From Acinetobacter ihumii (GTDB lineage: Bacteria; Pseudomonadota; Gammaproteobacteria; Pseudomonadales; Moraxellaceae), in contig NZ_LR130760.1 in the NCBI RefSeq assembly GCF_900625095.1, forward strand, positions 2,247,106 to 2,311,105: a DNA stretch of 64,000 nucleotides, in the 5' to 3' direction. This document shows positions 42,815 through 55,021 of the stretch, piece after piece (within the stretch, counting starts at the first letter, position 1; each line of letters begins with the position of its first letter). A model generated the notes under the pieces. That model saw only the letters and a program-made list of their open reading frames with translations, did not search any database and was not told the origin of the DNA. The translations under genes were made by a program, and so were the position numbers.

Positions 42815-43051
42815 ATGGCAACTATCAATGTACAAGATATTCAACATCATGCGGAAGTGGTTGGATCAGATCATCAACATGTCGGCACAGTAGATCATTT
42901 AGAAGGTCAGGATAAGATTAAACTGGCTAAAAATGATCAATCTGCACAGGGTCAGCATCATTATATTCCGACGCAATGGGTACAACAAATTCAGGGTAAT
43001 CAAGTTGTTTTGAATAAAACAGCAGATCAAGTGTTTCAGCAATGGCAATAA
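42815..43051 (+). CDS. DUF2171 family small protein
   Basis: 78 residues from the ATG at 42815 (MATINVQDIQHHAEVVGSDH), preceded by GAGGGATAATCTC; the frame is open 33 bp further upstream. The pattern HAEVVGSDHQHVGTVDHLEG, then DKIKLAKND and HHYIPTQWVQ, is the PRC-barrel-like DUF2171 type. Soluble, His/Gln-rich, function unknown; often stress-induced in relatives. It converges on gyrB. Confidence 0.75.
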   Translation: MATINVQDIQHHAEVVGSDHQHVGTVDHLEGQDKIKLAKNDQSAQGQHHYIPTQWVQQIQGNQVVLNKTADQVFQQWQ

Positions 43052-43087
43052 TTTCAGCCGCAGGACGTTGTATTGAATAAGGACATT

Positions 43088-43123
43088 CAAAAAAACAGGC
43101 GCTTGATGCGCCTGTTTTTTTAT
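43088..43123. terminator. Bidirectional terminator between the DUF2171 gene and gyrB
   Basis: Stem AAACAGGCGC / GCGCCTGTTT with loop TTGAT, flanked by A and T runs. Confidence 0.92.
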
Positions 43124-43138
43124 ATGGCTTGATACAGA

Positions 43139-45616
<2,478 letters not shown>

Positions 45617-45653
45617 CTAGCAAATTATGGATCGATCCCCAGCGGGGAAAAAA

Positions 45654-46736
45654 TCAAATGGGGACAGCACGAACCTGACCATGTTCCACATTGAACAATT
45701 GATAAGAAACCGCCAGATCTTGCAGGTGCTGTTGTACCGACTGTTGATCTAAAGTGGTCATAAAAACCTGACTACCTAACTGGCTTAATCGTTCAATTAA
45801 TCGCCGCTGTGCGGCATGGTCTAATTCTGCTGTCAAATCATCTAATAATACCACAGTTTCCTTATTACTCGCATGTAACATTGCAATCTGTGATAGTTTT
45901 AAAGCCATCATCAAGAGCTTTTTTTGCCCCCGAGATAGCACATCATCCGCATCGCCCAATGCGGTTTTTAAACGCAAATCAGCACGATGTGGACCATATT
46001 CGGTATAACGCCGTTCCACGTCTTTGGCATGATAATGAATCAGGTCATTCAGCAAGCCTTGTTCTTGATGAAAGCCCGCCTGATACTCTAGTTCAATCTC
46101 TAAATCTGGTAATAATTGTTTTAAATCATTTTGAAAAAATACGTTCCATTGCTCAATGATCAAACTGCGCTGATTGTGCATCATTTCACCGTAGCGTGCT
46201 AATAGCTGGTTCCATGGTTCGAGTTCGTTTAAGGATATTTGACGTGAGCTTTTAAGGAGGCTGTTACGCTGTTTTAGCGCACGTGAATATTGCTGCCAAT
46301 TGCGATAAAACTCAGGTTCCACGTGGAACAACAACCAATCCAGCATTTGCCGGCGAGGTTTAGCCCCCTGATCAATAATATCTGAACTTTGTGGATCGAG
46401 CAGTTGAAGAGGCAATAATTTGGCCAATTGACCCTGAGTAGCCACGGGATCACCGTTGACCTTAATTAATTGTTCGCCGGTTGCCATTTTACGCATGCCG
46501 ACTTTTTCAGTGTCTGACTGTGCAAATACAATAGCGTCCTGCATGCCCTGCTGAATATAGTGTTTAGGCGTATAAGTACGGAAAGAACGACCTGTTGACA
46601 GTAAATGAATTGCTTCAAGTACTGAGGTTTTCCCTGAACCATTGGCACCAAAAAAAACATTAAACGGCTGCAACCCAGAGAGTGCAACCGTTGTTAAATT
46701 GCGCACACGCTCGATGTTTAAACGTGTAATTTGCAT
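45654..46736 (-). CDS. recF: Recombination mediator RecF
   Basis: 360 residues. Walker [21 protein letters not shown] (~30-49), signature region [20 protein letters not shown] and Walker [15 protein letters not shown]. The N-terminal [14 protein letters not shown] is typical. Loads RecA at ssDNA gaps with RecO and RecR. 13 bp after dnaN. A parS-like site lies within the gene. Confidence 0.96.
   Translation of the reverse strand: MQITRLNIERVRNLTTVALSGLQPFNVFFGANGSGKTSVLEAIHLLSTGRSFRTYTPKHYIQQGMQDAIVFAQSDTEKVGMRKMATGEQLIKVNGDPVATQGQLAKLLPLQLLDPQSSDIIDQGAKPRRQMLDWLLFHVEPEFYRNWQQYSRALKQRNSLLKSSRQISLNELEPWNQLLARYGEMMHNQRSLIIEQWNVFFQNDLKQLLPDLEIELEYQAGFHQEQGLLNDLIHYHAKDVERRYTEYGPHRADLRLKTALGDADDVLSRGQKKLLMMALKLSQIAMLHASNKETVVLLDDLTAELDHAAQRRLIERLSQLGSQVFMTTLDQQSVQQHLQDLAVSYQLFNVEHGQVRAVPI
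46315..46330. promoter_or_regulatory. parS: parS-like site inside recF
   Basis: The minus strand reads TGTTCCACGTGGAACC, a 14-bp palindrome core that equals the parS sequence I remember for Pseudomonas ParB. Origin-proximal position is as expected. Confidence 0.7.
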
Positions 46737-46749
46737 AAAATGATCGAAT

Positions 46750-47898
46750 CTATACGCGCATTGGCATTACGACATAAGTCTGGTCACTCTGCGCTGGATC
46801 TTGAACCAATACCGACTGATTGGCTTCAGACATGGTCATACTGACATCATCTCCATCCAGCACATTCAAAACGTCGAGCAGATATTGCGCATTAAACGAC
46901 ATTTCCATCGAGGCATTTTGATATTGAATTGCAAGATCTTCAATCGCTTCATCTTGTTCAGGGTTATTGGCACGAAGCTGTAACACATCTGGATTGAAGG
47001 TGAGGAAAACACCCCGTAATTTTTCGTTACTTAAAATTGCAACGCGCTGTAAGGATTGCTTAAAGACATCATGCGCAATCTGGGCCTGTTTATCGCCCCC
47101 GCGTGGAATCACACGGCGATAATCTGGAAATTTACCATCAATCAATTTGGTGGTGAAACGCACTGTGATTTCACCTTGCTCTTTATCACGACTTGGCGTT
47201 TTAATCGTGACATTCAATAGCTCACGACCAATCAACAAACTGAGTTGCTCATCTTCAATACTGAGGAGGCGTTGCAATTCCCCAACTGCTTTACGCGGCA
47301 CAATCGCCTGTACCAGTTGCGTAGCATTCGATGATGCCAACACTTCACATAACGCCAAACGGTGTCCGTCTGTAGTGACCGCACGGAGTTGATTTTCATC
47401 AATTTCCAGTAAAGTTCCGGTTAAATAAAAACGCACATCCTGAACCGCCATCGCGAAAGCAGTTTTTTCAAATAAACGTTTGAGTTCTCGTTGCGTGACC
47501 TGAACTTGTGTGCCCTGACTATTTTCAGTATTCAGCAAGGGATAATCTTCGGCTGGCAAGGTGCCTAACACAAAGCGACTGTTGCCTGATTTTAAAATAC
47601 AACGCTGATCTTCAGTAATTTGTAAATCAACCAAAGCCGCTGACGGCAATGATTTACAAATATCCATTAGTTTACGCGCAGGAACAGTGGTTTCGCCTGC
47701 TTGCAAACAGGCTCCTTCGGATAATGTGGTGCTGGCAACCAGCTCGACTTCCAAATCAGAACCTGTAATGGTTAAGGCTTGATCAGTCGCCTGAATTTTA
47801 ACGTTTGAAAGAATATTTAAGGTATGACGACGTTCCACCGCTCCAACGACATGGGACAGAACATTGACTAAACTTTCTTTAGCGATTTTCAAACGCAC
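46750..47898 (-). CDS. dnaN: DNA polymerase III beta sliding clamp
   Basis: 382 residues, full length. Typical start [27 protein letters not shown]-like [23 protein letters not shown] and the end [12 protein letters not shown]. Forms the ring clamp that tethers polymerases. 89 bp after dnaA in the conserved dnaA-dnaN-recF-gyrB order. Confidence 0.97.
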   Translation of the reverse strand: MRLKIAKESLVNVLSHVVGAVERRHTLNILSNVKIQATDQALTITGSDLEVELVASTTLSEGACLQAGETTVPARKLMDICKSLPSAALVDLQITEDQRCILKSGNSRFVLGTLPAEDYPLLNTENSQGTQVQVTQRELKRLFEKTAFAMAVQDVRFYLTGTLLEIDENQLRAVTTDGHRLALCEVLASSNATQLVQAIVPRKAVGELQRLLSIEDEQLSLLIGRELLNVTIKTPSRDKEQGEITVRFTTKLIDGKFPDYRRVIPRGGDKQAQIAHDVFKQSLQRVAILSNEKLRGVFLTFNPDVLQLRANNPEQDEAIEDLAIQYQNASMEMSFNAQYLLDVLNVLDGDDVSMTMSEANQSVLVQDPAQSDQTYVVMPMRV

Positions 47899-47987
47899 AA
47901 TTCATTCCTCTCACAACTAAAGGCAATTATTTCATTTTTTAGCTGTGTACTATGCGTCAGTTAATACGACTTTGCAACAGCCTCGAG

Positions 47988-49379
47988 TTAACTTTGCAGC
48001 AAGCGTAGCAAGTTTTTATAATCTTCGTTAAAGATCGGATCTTCATCTTTTAAACTTTGTACTTTTTCACAGGCATGCATCACTGTACTGTGGTCACGTC
48101 CCCCAAAAGCCATGCCAATTTCAGGAAAGCTATCTCCAGTGAGTTCTCGCGCCAATCCCATTGCCAGTTGCCTTGGACGTGCGTAAATTCGGGTACGTTT
48201 GGGTCCAATTAACTCTTTCAGTGGAATACGGAAATATTCACTGACCACACGCTGAATATTTTCCACACTAATGGTACGCGCACGTATGGCAAGCACATCT
48301 TTAAGTGATTCGCGAACCACGTCCAGATCAATTTGTGAGCCTTTAAAACGAGCAATGGCGACCACTTTATTTAAAGCACCTTCCAGTTCACGTACATTGG
48401 CAACCACTTGTTGAGCAATAAATAACGCACAATTGCGAGGTAAATCCACGCCACTGTTTTCCGCTTTTTTCAGTAAAATCTCGATACGTGTTTCAATATC
48501 AGGCGGCTCAACCCCAACGGAAAGCCCCCAGGAAAAACGCGAAACCAAACGCGGATCCAGTTCAGTCAACTCTTTGGGATAACGATCAGAGGTCAGAATA
48601 ATTTGTTTGGATTCATCGAGTAACGCATTAAAAGTATAAAAAAATTCGACCAGACTGGCTTCTTTACCGGCCAATAAGTGAATGTCATCCACCAACAGTA
48701 AATCCAATGATCGACAGTTTTTCTTAAACTCTTCAACTTTGCCCTTTTGTAAAGAGGATACAAAATCTTGTACAAAACTTTCAGCGGTCATATACATGAC
48801 ACGTGCATTGGGTTTGGCTTGCAACAGCGCATTGCCGACCGCTTGCATTAAATGAGTTTTACCGAGACCTGTCGGCCCATATAAAAATAAAGGATTATGC
48901 TGTGAAGCTCCCAATTGAGTGAGTACTTTTCGGCAAGTCTCTGCCGCCATTTGATTAGAACGACCTTCAACAAACAGGGAAAAAGTAAATAAAGGATTAA
49001 GTAAGCGTTTTTTTGAATTTAAATTTTTGCTGCTCGATGCTGCTGCTTCAGCAGGTTCTTTTTTGATTCGGATTGGAGCTACGACGCTCTCCAAGGCTGC
49101 GGTCGTGGTAGCAGGTTGTTCGGCTGGGGATAAAATGGCACCCGGACGTGAATCGACCAAGATATCCACTTGACGGACGCGACCTTCAGACAACTGTTCC
49201 GCTAAAATGCAAATCAATTCGAGATGATGTTCCTGAATATAACGCGTCCAATACGGATTTGGCGCATATAGACGTAGCGTCCCCTCTGCCTCCTCAGCAA
49301 CTAAAGGACGGATCCACATTGCAAAGACATTATCAGAGAGCTCTTGTCGCAAGCGAGTTAAGCAGTCCGTCCAAAGCAT
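47988..49379 (-). CDS. dnaA: Chromosomal replication initiator DnaA
   Basis: 463 residues. Domain I MLWTDCLTRLRQELSDNVFA, a Pro/Ala-rich linker, then AAA+ with Walker A LFLYGPTGLGKTHLMQAVGN and Walker B LDLLLVDDIHLLAGKEASL. The C-terminal helix-turn-helix with GGRDHSTVMHACEKVQSL binds DnaA boxes. Reads away from oriC, which lies upstream at 49380-50034. Confidence 0.98.
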   Translation of the reverse strand: MLWTDCLTRLRQELSDNVFAMWIRPLVAEEAEGTLRLYAPNPYWTRYIQEHHLELICILAEQLSEGRVRQVDILVDSRPGAILSPAEQPATTTAALESVVAPIRIKKEPAEAAASSSKNLNSKKRLLNPLFTFSLFVEGRSNQMAAETCRKVLTQLGASQHNPLFLYGPTGLGKTHLMQAVGNALLQAKPNARVMYMTAESFVQDFVSSLQKGKVEEFKKNCRSLDLLLVDDIHLLAGKEASLVEFFYTFNALLDESKQIILTSDRYPKELTELDPRLVSRFSWGLSVGVEPPDIETRIEILLKKAENSGVDLPRNCALFIAQQVVANVRELEGALNKVVAIARFKGSQIDLDVVRESLKDVLAIRARTISVENIQRVVSEYFRIPLKELIGPKRTRIYARPRQLAMGLARELTGDSFPEIGMAFGGRDHSTVMHACEKVQSLKDEDPIFNEDYKNLLRLLQS

Positions 49380-50034
49380 GTGATTCCCCTATTTTTTAAA
49401 TTCAAAACCATCCCTTTGCCAAGTAAAGGGGTCGCCATTCTAACCAAGTTATCCACATCTGTCATGAAAGAAACCGAGGGTTTGTTCAAAAAGAACACGC
49501 TCGTGACTTAAATTTAAATTCAAAATCAATTGTGGATAAACTTAACCACAAGCTGTGGATAGTTTAAAACATCAAGTTATCCACAATCTTTCATTGTTTT
49601 AAAACCATAGTTATTCACAACATAATTTTATGATTTTTAAATTTAAAATCCCAGTTTCCACAGAAAAAAAGCATCCTAATAACAATAAATTTAAATTTAT
49701 AAATTTGAATTTATTTAATAGTGCGGCATGTGCTGTGGATAATTTAACGAGATATGAATTTAAATTCAAATCCCGAGCAATCGATGCTTATAAAGTCTAA
49801 AGCTGTTGATAAACCTAAGAATAAGCTGTGTATAGTTTAAAAACAAGCGTAAATATAAGACTTTATCTTGTGTATAATTTTTGTTTGATGGAATCTGCTT
49901 TGATCGTGGTCCATAGTTTCTAGGCAACATTTCACTGAATAAAATGTAAACTTTCTGGTTTTTGATTGACATAGAAGCATTAGCACAATAAAATCGCGAA
50001 CCTTTACAGAAAGATCATATTTGGGAGTTTCGAT
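49380..50034. other. oriC: Chromosomal origin oriC (dnaA-rpmH intergenic region)
   Basis: AT-rich and gene-free. DnaA boxes TTATCCACA or complement: 49449-49457, 49531-49539, 49577-49585 and 49734-49742. Near matches lie at 49554-49562 (TGTGGATAG), 49611-49619 (TTATTCACA) and ~49804. Several AATTTAAATTTA-type AT-rich repeats (~49508-49525, 49636-49650, 49687-49715) may be the unwinding element. The rpmH promoter should lie in the last 150 bp. Confidence 0.85.
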
Positions 50035-50169
50035 ATGAAACGTACTTTTCAACCCTCTGAATTAAAGCGTAAACGCGTTCATGGTTTCCGTGCTCGTATG
50101 GCAACTAAAGCTGGTCGTCAAGTATTGGCTCGCCGTCGTGCTAAAGGTCGTCACAGCTTAACTGTTTAA
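50035..50169 (+). CDS. rpmH: Ribosomal protein bL34
   Basis: 44 residues: [20 protein letters not shown] and the basic end [18 protein letters not shown], the full normal length. RBS GGGAG 10 bp upstream. First gene of the rightward rpmH-rnpA-yidD-yidC-mnmE cluster, back to back with dnaA across oriC. Confidence 0.98.
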
Positions 50170-50204
50170 TCCTTTAAATAGTTATTACTGCTAGATCGGG
50201 TGTT

Positions 50205-50597
50205 ATGGCACTTTATTGCTTCGGTACAGATGTACGTTTGCACTGTGCTGCTGACTTTAAAAGCGTATTTGATGGTGCGCTTTTTAAAGTGCATCAACCC
50301 CATTTTTTGTTTTTGGCAAAACCGTCTGAACAGCATAAAAGCCGTTTAGGACTGGTTGTTGCCAAAAAAAAAGTGCGCCGTGCGCATGAAAGAAATCGAA
50401 TAAAACGACTTGCTCGTGAAAGCTTTCGTTTACATCAACAACAATTAGATGTACTCGATATTGTCGTAATGCCCAAATTAGGTATTGAAACAATATCCAA
50501 TGCTGAACTTACTCAACAGCTTCAATTTGCTTGGCGTAAGCTAAATCGTATTGCCCAAAAGCATCAAAACACTGTCTCCTCCCCGTTAAAAAAATAG
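50205..50597 (+). CDS. rnpA: Ribonuclease P protein component
   Basis: 130 residues. Start [20 protein letters not shown], then the family signature [29 protein letters not shown] (about residues 46-74, basic RNA-binding cleft). Works with the M1 RNA in 5' processing of tRNA. 35 bp after rpmH and 9 bp before yidD. Confidence 0.95.
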   Translation: MALYCFGTDVRLHCAADFKSVFDGALFKVHQPHFLFLAKPSEQHKSRLGLVVAKKKVRRAHERNRIKRLARESFRLHQQQLDVLDIVVMPKLGIETISNAELTQQLQFAWRKLNRIAQKHQNTVSSPLKK

Positions 50598-50606
50598 AGA
50601 TGACCA

Positions 50607-50915
50607 ATGGTATTGATCCTGCATTGGTTGATTCGTTTTTATCAAATTGCCCTGAGCCCTTTGCTTGGACCGCGTTGTCGATATATTCCGACCTGTTCTC
50701 AATATGCTCTGGAAGCCATTCATCAGCATGGGGCGATCCGAGGGAGTGGATTGGCGTTTTATCGTGTCTGTCGATGTCATCCTTGGGGCGGGAGTGGTTA
50801 TGATCCTGTACCTGCCAAAGCAATTCGTTTTATTTCATTTCAGCAAATAGATTCTCAAAAGCCTCGCGTTACTGTACCCTTTCGTGAGCGTTTATTGAAC
50901 CAAAAACCACTTTAA
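50607..50915 (+). CDS. yidD: Membrane protein insertion efficiency factor YidD
   Basis: 102 residues. [20 protein letters not shown], then [20 protein letters not shown] and [17 protein letters not shown]: the conserved Cys-rich YidD/DUF37 pattern. Amphipathic membrane-associated protein that assists YidC. Standard position between rnpA and yidC. Confidence 0.95.
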   Translation: MVLILHWLIRFYQIALSPLLGPRCRYIPTCSQYALEAIHQHGAIRGSGLAFYRVCRCHPWGGSGYDPVPAKAIRFISFQQIDSQKPRVTVPFRERLLNQKPL

Positions 50916-50933
50916 CCACTTGGGATAATTGAT

Positions 50934-52682
50934 ATGCAACAATGGGCCAGGTTTGCGATTCTCGGAGCCATGTTTGTCACAGCATATTTGCTTATCTTGG
51001 CTTGGCAAAAAGATTATGGTCATAGTAATACTCCAACGACACAAGCTGCACCTGCTGCGGTGGTGTCTCAGGAAGTCTCTGCTGATCTGCCAAATAGCCA
51101 AACTGCGGCGACATCGACGGATGTTCCTCAGGCAAATATTGCGACGCAACCGGTGACAGATGCAACTGCATCTGCGAATCAACAGCTTATTTCAGTACAA
51201 ACTGACCTTTATCATCTTTGGATCAATCCTAAAGGTGGTGATATTGTTCGTATTGAATTACTCAATCATGATAAAGACAAAAATAGTGACCAGCCTTTTG
51301 TGATGCTGGAAAGCGATCCAAAACGGACGTATGTGGCGCAGTCTGGTCTGATTGGATTGAATGGTCCAGACAGCAGTCGTCAGGGTCGTCCACAATATGA
51401 AGTTGAAAAAGCGACTTATACCTTAGCGGATGCGCAGAGCACCCAGAACAAAGACGGTAAAGCTGAAAAAGTTCTGACTGTGCCAATGGTTTACAAAACG
51501 GCTGATGGCGTTGAAATTATCAAACGTTTTAGCTTTAAGCAGGGTGACTATCCTGTGGTGGTCAGCTATCAGGTCGTGAACCGAAGCGCACAAAACTGGC
51601 AAGGTCAAATGTTTGGTCAGATCAAACGTGATAATTCAGAAGATCCGGGTAAGTCCGATCAGGGGATTTTCACGCTAGGCACCTTTTTGGGCGGCGCATG
51701 GGGAACACCTGATGAACATTACAACAAGCTAAAATTTGCCAATTTTTCTGATGAAAAATTAAGTGTTGATGCTAAAGGTGGCTGGGTTGCCATGGTGCAG
51801 CATTATTTCGTCAGTGCTTGGATTCCGGGTCATTTTGGTGATCAGGCCTATACGGCGAAACTGGAATCACGCAAATCTGCCGATAACATGAATATTATTG
51901 GCTTTACCTCGCCAACCATTAATGTGCCTGCGGGTAAAACCATGACCGTGGATGCGACGTTCTATTCTGGGCCAAAAATCCAGTCTGAACTGAAAGATCT
52001 AGCGGTAGGTTTAAACCAGACGGTTGACTATGGCTGGTTGTGGCCGATTGCGAAATTATTGTTCCTTGGCTTGCAATTTTTCCATAACATCGTGGGTAAC
52101 TGGGGCTGGTCAATTATTCTGTTGACGATTTTGGTGAAGTTAATTCTGTGGCCACTGTCTTCAAAAAGTTATCGTTCGATGGCGAAAATGCGTGTGATTG
52201 CGCCTGAAATGCAGCGCATGAAAGAAGAGTTTGGTGAAGACCGCATGCGTTTTTCTCAGGAAATGATGGCGCTTTACAAACGTGAGCAGGTTAATCCACT
52301 TTCAGGTTGTTTACCGCTGTTGCTACAAATGCCGATTTTCCTTGCCTTGTATTGGGTACTCATGGAAAGTGTGGAATTGCGTCATGCACCCTGGATGCTC
52401 TGGATTCAAGACTTGTCCGCGATGGATCCATGGTTTATCTTGCCGTTGTTGATGGGTGCGACCATGTTCATCCAGCAAATGTTGAATCCACAACCTGCTG
52501 ATCCAATGCAGGCGAAAGTATTCCGCATTATGCCGATTATTTTCACTGTATTTATGTTGTTCTTCCCGTCAGGTCTGGTGTTGTACTGGATTGTCAACAA
52601 CAGTATCACCATTCTTCAACAATGGTTTATCAACAAAAATGTTGAGAAAAACCGTGCGGTAACACCAGAAGTGAGTTCTTAA
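50934..52682 (+). CDS. yidC: Membrane protein insertase YidC
   Basis: 582 residues. N-terminal membrane anchor (about 5-24), an Ala/Thr-rich linker, a large periplasmic beta domain (~85-350), then the conserved five-helix insertase core from GWLWPIAKLLFLGLQFFHNI to the C-terminus. The core includes KREQVNPLSGCLPLLLQMPI, FLALYWVLMESVELRHAPW and FIQQMLNPQPADPMQAKVF. Inserts and folds inner-membrane proteins. Terminator follows. Confidence 0.97.
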   Translation: MQQWARFAILGAMFVTAYLLILAWQKDYGHSNTPTTQAAPAAVVSQEVSADLPNSQTAATSTDVPQANIATQPVTDATASANQQLISVQTDLYHLWINPKGGDIVRIELLNHDKDKNSDQPFVMLESDPKRTYVAQSGLIGLNGPDSSRQGRPQYEVEKATYTLADAQSTQNKDGKAEKVLTVPMVYKTADGVEIIKRFSFKQGDYPVVVSYQVVNRSAQNWQGQMFGQIKRDNSEDPGKSDQGIFTLGTFLGGAWGTPDEHYNKLKFANFSDEKLSVDAKGGWVAMVQHYFVSAWIPGHFGDQAYTAKLESRKSADNMNIIGFTSPTINVPAGKTMTVDATFYSGPKIQSELKDLAVGLNQTVDYGWLWPIAKLLFLGLQFFHNIVGNWGWSIILLTILVKLILWPLSSKSYRSMAKMRVIAPEMQRMKEEFGEDRMRFSQEMMALYKREQVNPLSGCLPLLLQMPIFLALYWVLMESVELRHAPWMLWIQDLSAMDPWFILPLLMGATMFIQQMLNPQPADPMQAKVFRIMPIIFTVFMLFFPSGLVLYWIVNNSITILQQWFINKNVEKNRAVTPEVSS

Positions 52683-52707
52683 GCCTTTTGTAGTGCATAA
52701 GAGCTGA

Positions 52708-52750
52708 TAAAATCCGCTTAAGATGATAATCTTGAGCGGATTTTTTATTT
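52708..52750. terminator. Terminator after yidC
   Basis: Long stem AAATCCGCTTAAGAT / ATCTTGAGCGGATTT with loop GATA and T run. Confidence 0.92.
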
Positions 52751-52779
52751 CCTCATTTTGCACTGTTTAGGCGCTTGTT

Positions 52780-54138
52780 ATGCAGATACATATCCCTACT
52801 ATCACCGCAATTGCGACCCCTCCCGGACGTGGTGGTGTCGGGGTGATTCGTCTTTCTGGTCCTCAGGCATTTAGCATTGCACAGACATTGACTGGAAAAA
52901 GCTTACCTGAACCGCGTATGGCTGGTTTTCGCCAGTTTTATGATGCAACTGGTGAGGTCATGGATGAAGGTTTGCTATTGTGTTTTCCAAACCCACACTC
53001 CTTTACGGGTGAAGATGTGGTGGAATTGCAGGGACATGGTGGACCCGTCATTCAAAATGCAATCTTGGGACGTTTATTTGAATTGGGAGCTAAAGCTGCT
53101 CAAGCAGGTGAGTTTTCCATGCGCGCCTTTGAAAATGGCAAACTGGATCTGGTACAGGCGGAAGCCATTGCAGATTTGATTGATGCGACCTCACAGGCCG
53201 CTGCGCGTTCTGCGGTTCGTTCCTTACAAGGGGCTTTTTCAACTAAAATTAATACCGTTTTAGAACAGCTCATTCATTTGCGTTTACATGTTGAAGCTGC
53301 CATTGATTTCCCAGAAGAAGAAATTGATTTTCTGGCAGATGGTAAAATTTTAGCTTTACTGGATGAGGTGAAACGCTCAGTCCAAGCGGTGCAACAATCG
53401 GCACGACAAGGTCAGCTACTGCGTGAAGGCTTGCAGGTGGTGATTGCAGGTAAGCCCAATGCGGGTAAATCAAGTCTATTGAATGCTTTGTCAGGCAATG
53501 AGCGTGCCATTGTGACCGATATTGCAGGGACGACGCGAGATGTGCTGCATGAAAAAATTAGCTTAAATGGTTTGCCTATTACGTTGACGGATACCGCAGG
53601 CTTACGCGAAACAGGCGATGTCGTAGAAAAAGAAGGGATCCGCCGCGCGATTCAGGAAATTGAACAGGCTGATTTGTTGTTATTGGTCTATGACTTAACT
53701 CAAGGGGATGATCCTTTACAACTTGCGCAGGGATATTTTAAAGACCATCTGGAACCTCAACGTTTAATTTTAATTGGTAATAAATGCGATTTGCTCGATC
53801 AAACTGCACAGTTGAATGAATATCAAGGCTTTCGGCATCTCTCGCTTTCGGCCAAACAGGACATTGGCGTTCAAACACTGATAGAGGCGATTACAGCGCA
53901 TGCAGGCTTTCAACCTGAGGAAGACACCTTTATTGCCAGAACGCGTCATTTAGACGCAATGAAGCGCACTCAGCACTATCTGGATGAAGCACGTGAGCAG
54001 CTTGTGGTGTTCAATGCCGGTGAGTTAGTGGCTGAATCTTTACGTTTGGCACAAAACGCGTTGGGTGAAATTACGGGGGACTTTAGTGCGGATGATTTGC
54101 TTGGCAAGATTTTTGGGTCATTTTGTATTGGTAAATAA
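52780..54138 (+). CDS. mnmE: tRNA modification GTPase MnmE
   Basis: 452 residues. N-terminal TIAAIATPPGRGGVGVIRLSG-type start and formyl-THF-binding domain. G domain with GKPNAGKSSLLNAL (G1), DIAGTTRDV (G2), DTAGLRETGD (G3) and GNKCDL (G4). C-terminal FCIGK, the catalytic Cys motif. With MnmG it makes cmnm5U34 in tRNA. Own promoter probably after the yidC terminator. Confidence 0.97.
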   Translation: MQIHIPTITAIATPPGRGGVGVIRLSGPQAFSIAQTLTGKSLPEPRMAGFRQFYDATGEVMDEGLLLCFPNPHSFTGEDVVELQGHGGPVIQNAILGRLFELGAKAAQAGEFSMRAFENGKLDLVQAEAIADLIDATSQAAARSAVRSLQGAFSTKINTVLEQLIHLRLHVEAAIDFPEEEIDFLADGKILALLDEVKRSVQAVQQSARQGQLLREGLQVVIAGKPNAGKSSLLNALSGNERAIVTDIAGTTRDVLHEKISLNGLPITLTDTAGLRETGDVVEKEGIRRAIQEIEQADLLLLVYDLTQGDDPLQLAQGYFKDHLEPQRLILIGNKCDLLDQTAQLNEYQGFRHLSLSAKQDIGVQTLIEAITAHAGFQPEEDTFIARTRHLDAMKRTQHYLDEAREQLVVFNAGELVAESLRLAQNALGEITGDFSADDLLGKIFGSFCIGK

Positions 54139-54211
54139 TCGAGCTATTTTCTAAGAAAACCTTAATTTTCTGTGCTTAGGCTGTGATTTATTTTGAGTCG
54201 ATTGATCTAAA

Positions 54212-54910
54212 ATGAATCGTAGCCTGTCTTGTTTTGACTATGTCAATCTTGCTTTATTACTCTGTTCCGCATTGATTTTAATCTATTTTATACCTGTTGC
54301 AGGTCTGGTCGATCAGGGGTTGAGTGCGCCTTGGGTGGATGGGTCAGGCTATTATTTACGTGAAAACTGGCTATTGGTTCGTATTGGACATGAGTTATTA
54401 AAATATATCGTGATCACGATCGCTTTGATTCATTTTGTGATTTTTCTTTGTCTGAGTTTTCAAAAATCTTCTTCTGTTTTGCGTGGGATTTCGGGGCGTG
54501 TTGTACTCGGCATGCTGCTTTCAGTTTCAGTGGTGGGGCTGCTTAAATCACATTCTATACATGCTTGTCCTTGGTCAATGCTTGAAGTCAGTGGTTCACA
54601 ATTTAACTGGAACAAACCGATTCATGGTTTAGGCAAATGCTTTCCCGGTGGTCATGCTTCTGCTGGATTTTCACTATTTATTTTATATTTTGCCTATCGC
54701 CCATATTATCCAACATTGGCACGATTTGGGTTATGTCTGGCTTTAGTGATGGGCATCAGTATGAGTGCGGTGCAAATGTTGCGAGGCGCACATTTTCTCA
54801 GTCATAACCTTTGGGCAGCTTGGTGGTGCTGGTTGATTTGCTATTTGTTTTCTAGATTCGGGCAGCTAAAGCGATTGAAATGGGGAACAGTCTTAAAAAC
54901 ATCTACTTAA
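54212..54910 (+). CDS. PAP2-family membrane phosphatase
   Basis: 232 residues with about six hydrophobic segments. PAP2 motifs: LLKSHSIHACPW (motif 1 Lys), CFPGGHASAGFSLF (motif 2, PGGHASAG) and RGAHFLSHNLWAA (motif 3, catalytic His). Probably dephosphorylates lipid substrates such as undecaprenyl or lipid A phosphates in the inner membrane. It lies 111 bp upstream of the eptA-like gene on the same strand, so a joint role in lipid A remodelling is plausible. Confidence 0.82.
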   Translation: MNRSLSCFDYVNLALLLCSALILIYFIPVAGLVDQGLSAPWVDGSGYYLRENWLLVRIGHELLKYIVITIALIHFVIFLCLSFQKSSSVLRGISGRVVLGMLLSVSVVGLLKSHSIHACPWSMLEVSGSQFNWNKPIHGLGKCFPGGHASAGFSLFILYFAYRPYYPTLARFGLCLALVMGISMSAVQMLRGAHFLSHNLWAAWWCWLICYLFSRFGQLKRLKWGTVLKTST

Positions 54911-54934
54911 ATATTAGAAAAATTCAAAAATAGT

Positions 54935-54993
54935 CTTAATATTTGATTTTTATAACAAAAAAACCTAATCCATTCTTAATGTTCAGGTTTTTA
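54935..54993 (+). promoter_or_regulatory. Possible response-regulator binding repeats upstream of eptA
   Basis: Two imperfect direct repeats, CTTAATATTTGATTTTTA (54935) and CTTAATGTTCAGGTTTTTA (54975), 40 bp apart. CTTAAT half-sites resemble PmrA boxes as I remember them. Weak evidence; could be chance in AT-rich DNA. Confidence 0.3.
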
Positions 54994-55021
54994 AATAGGT
55001 CATCTTCATCCTATCTTGCAG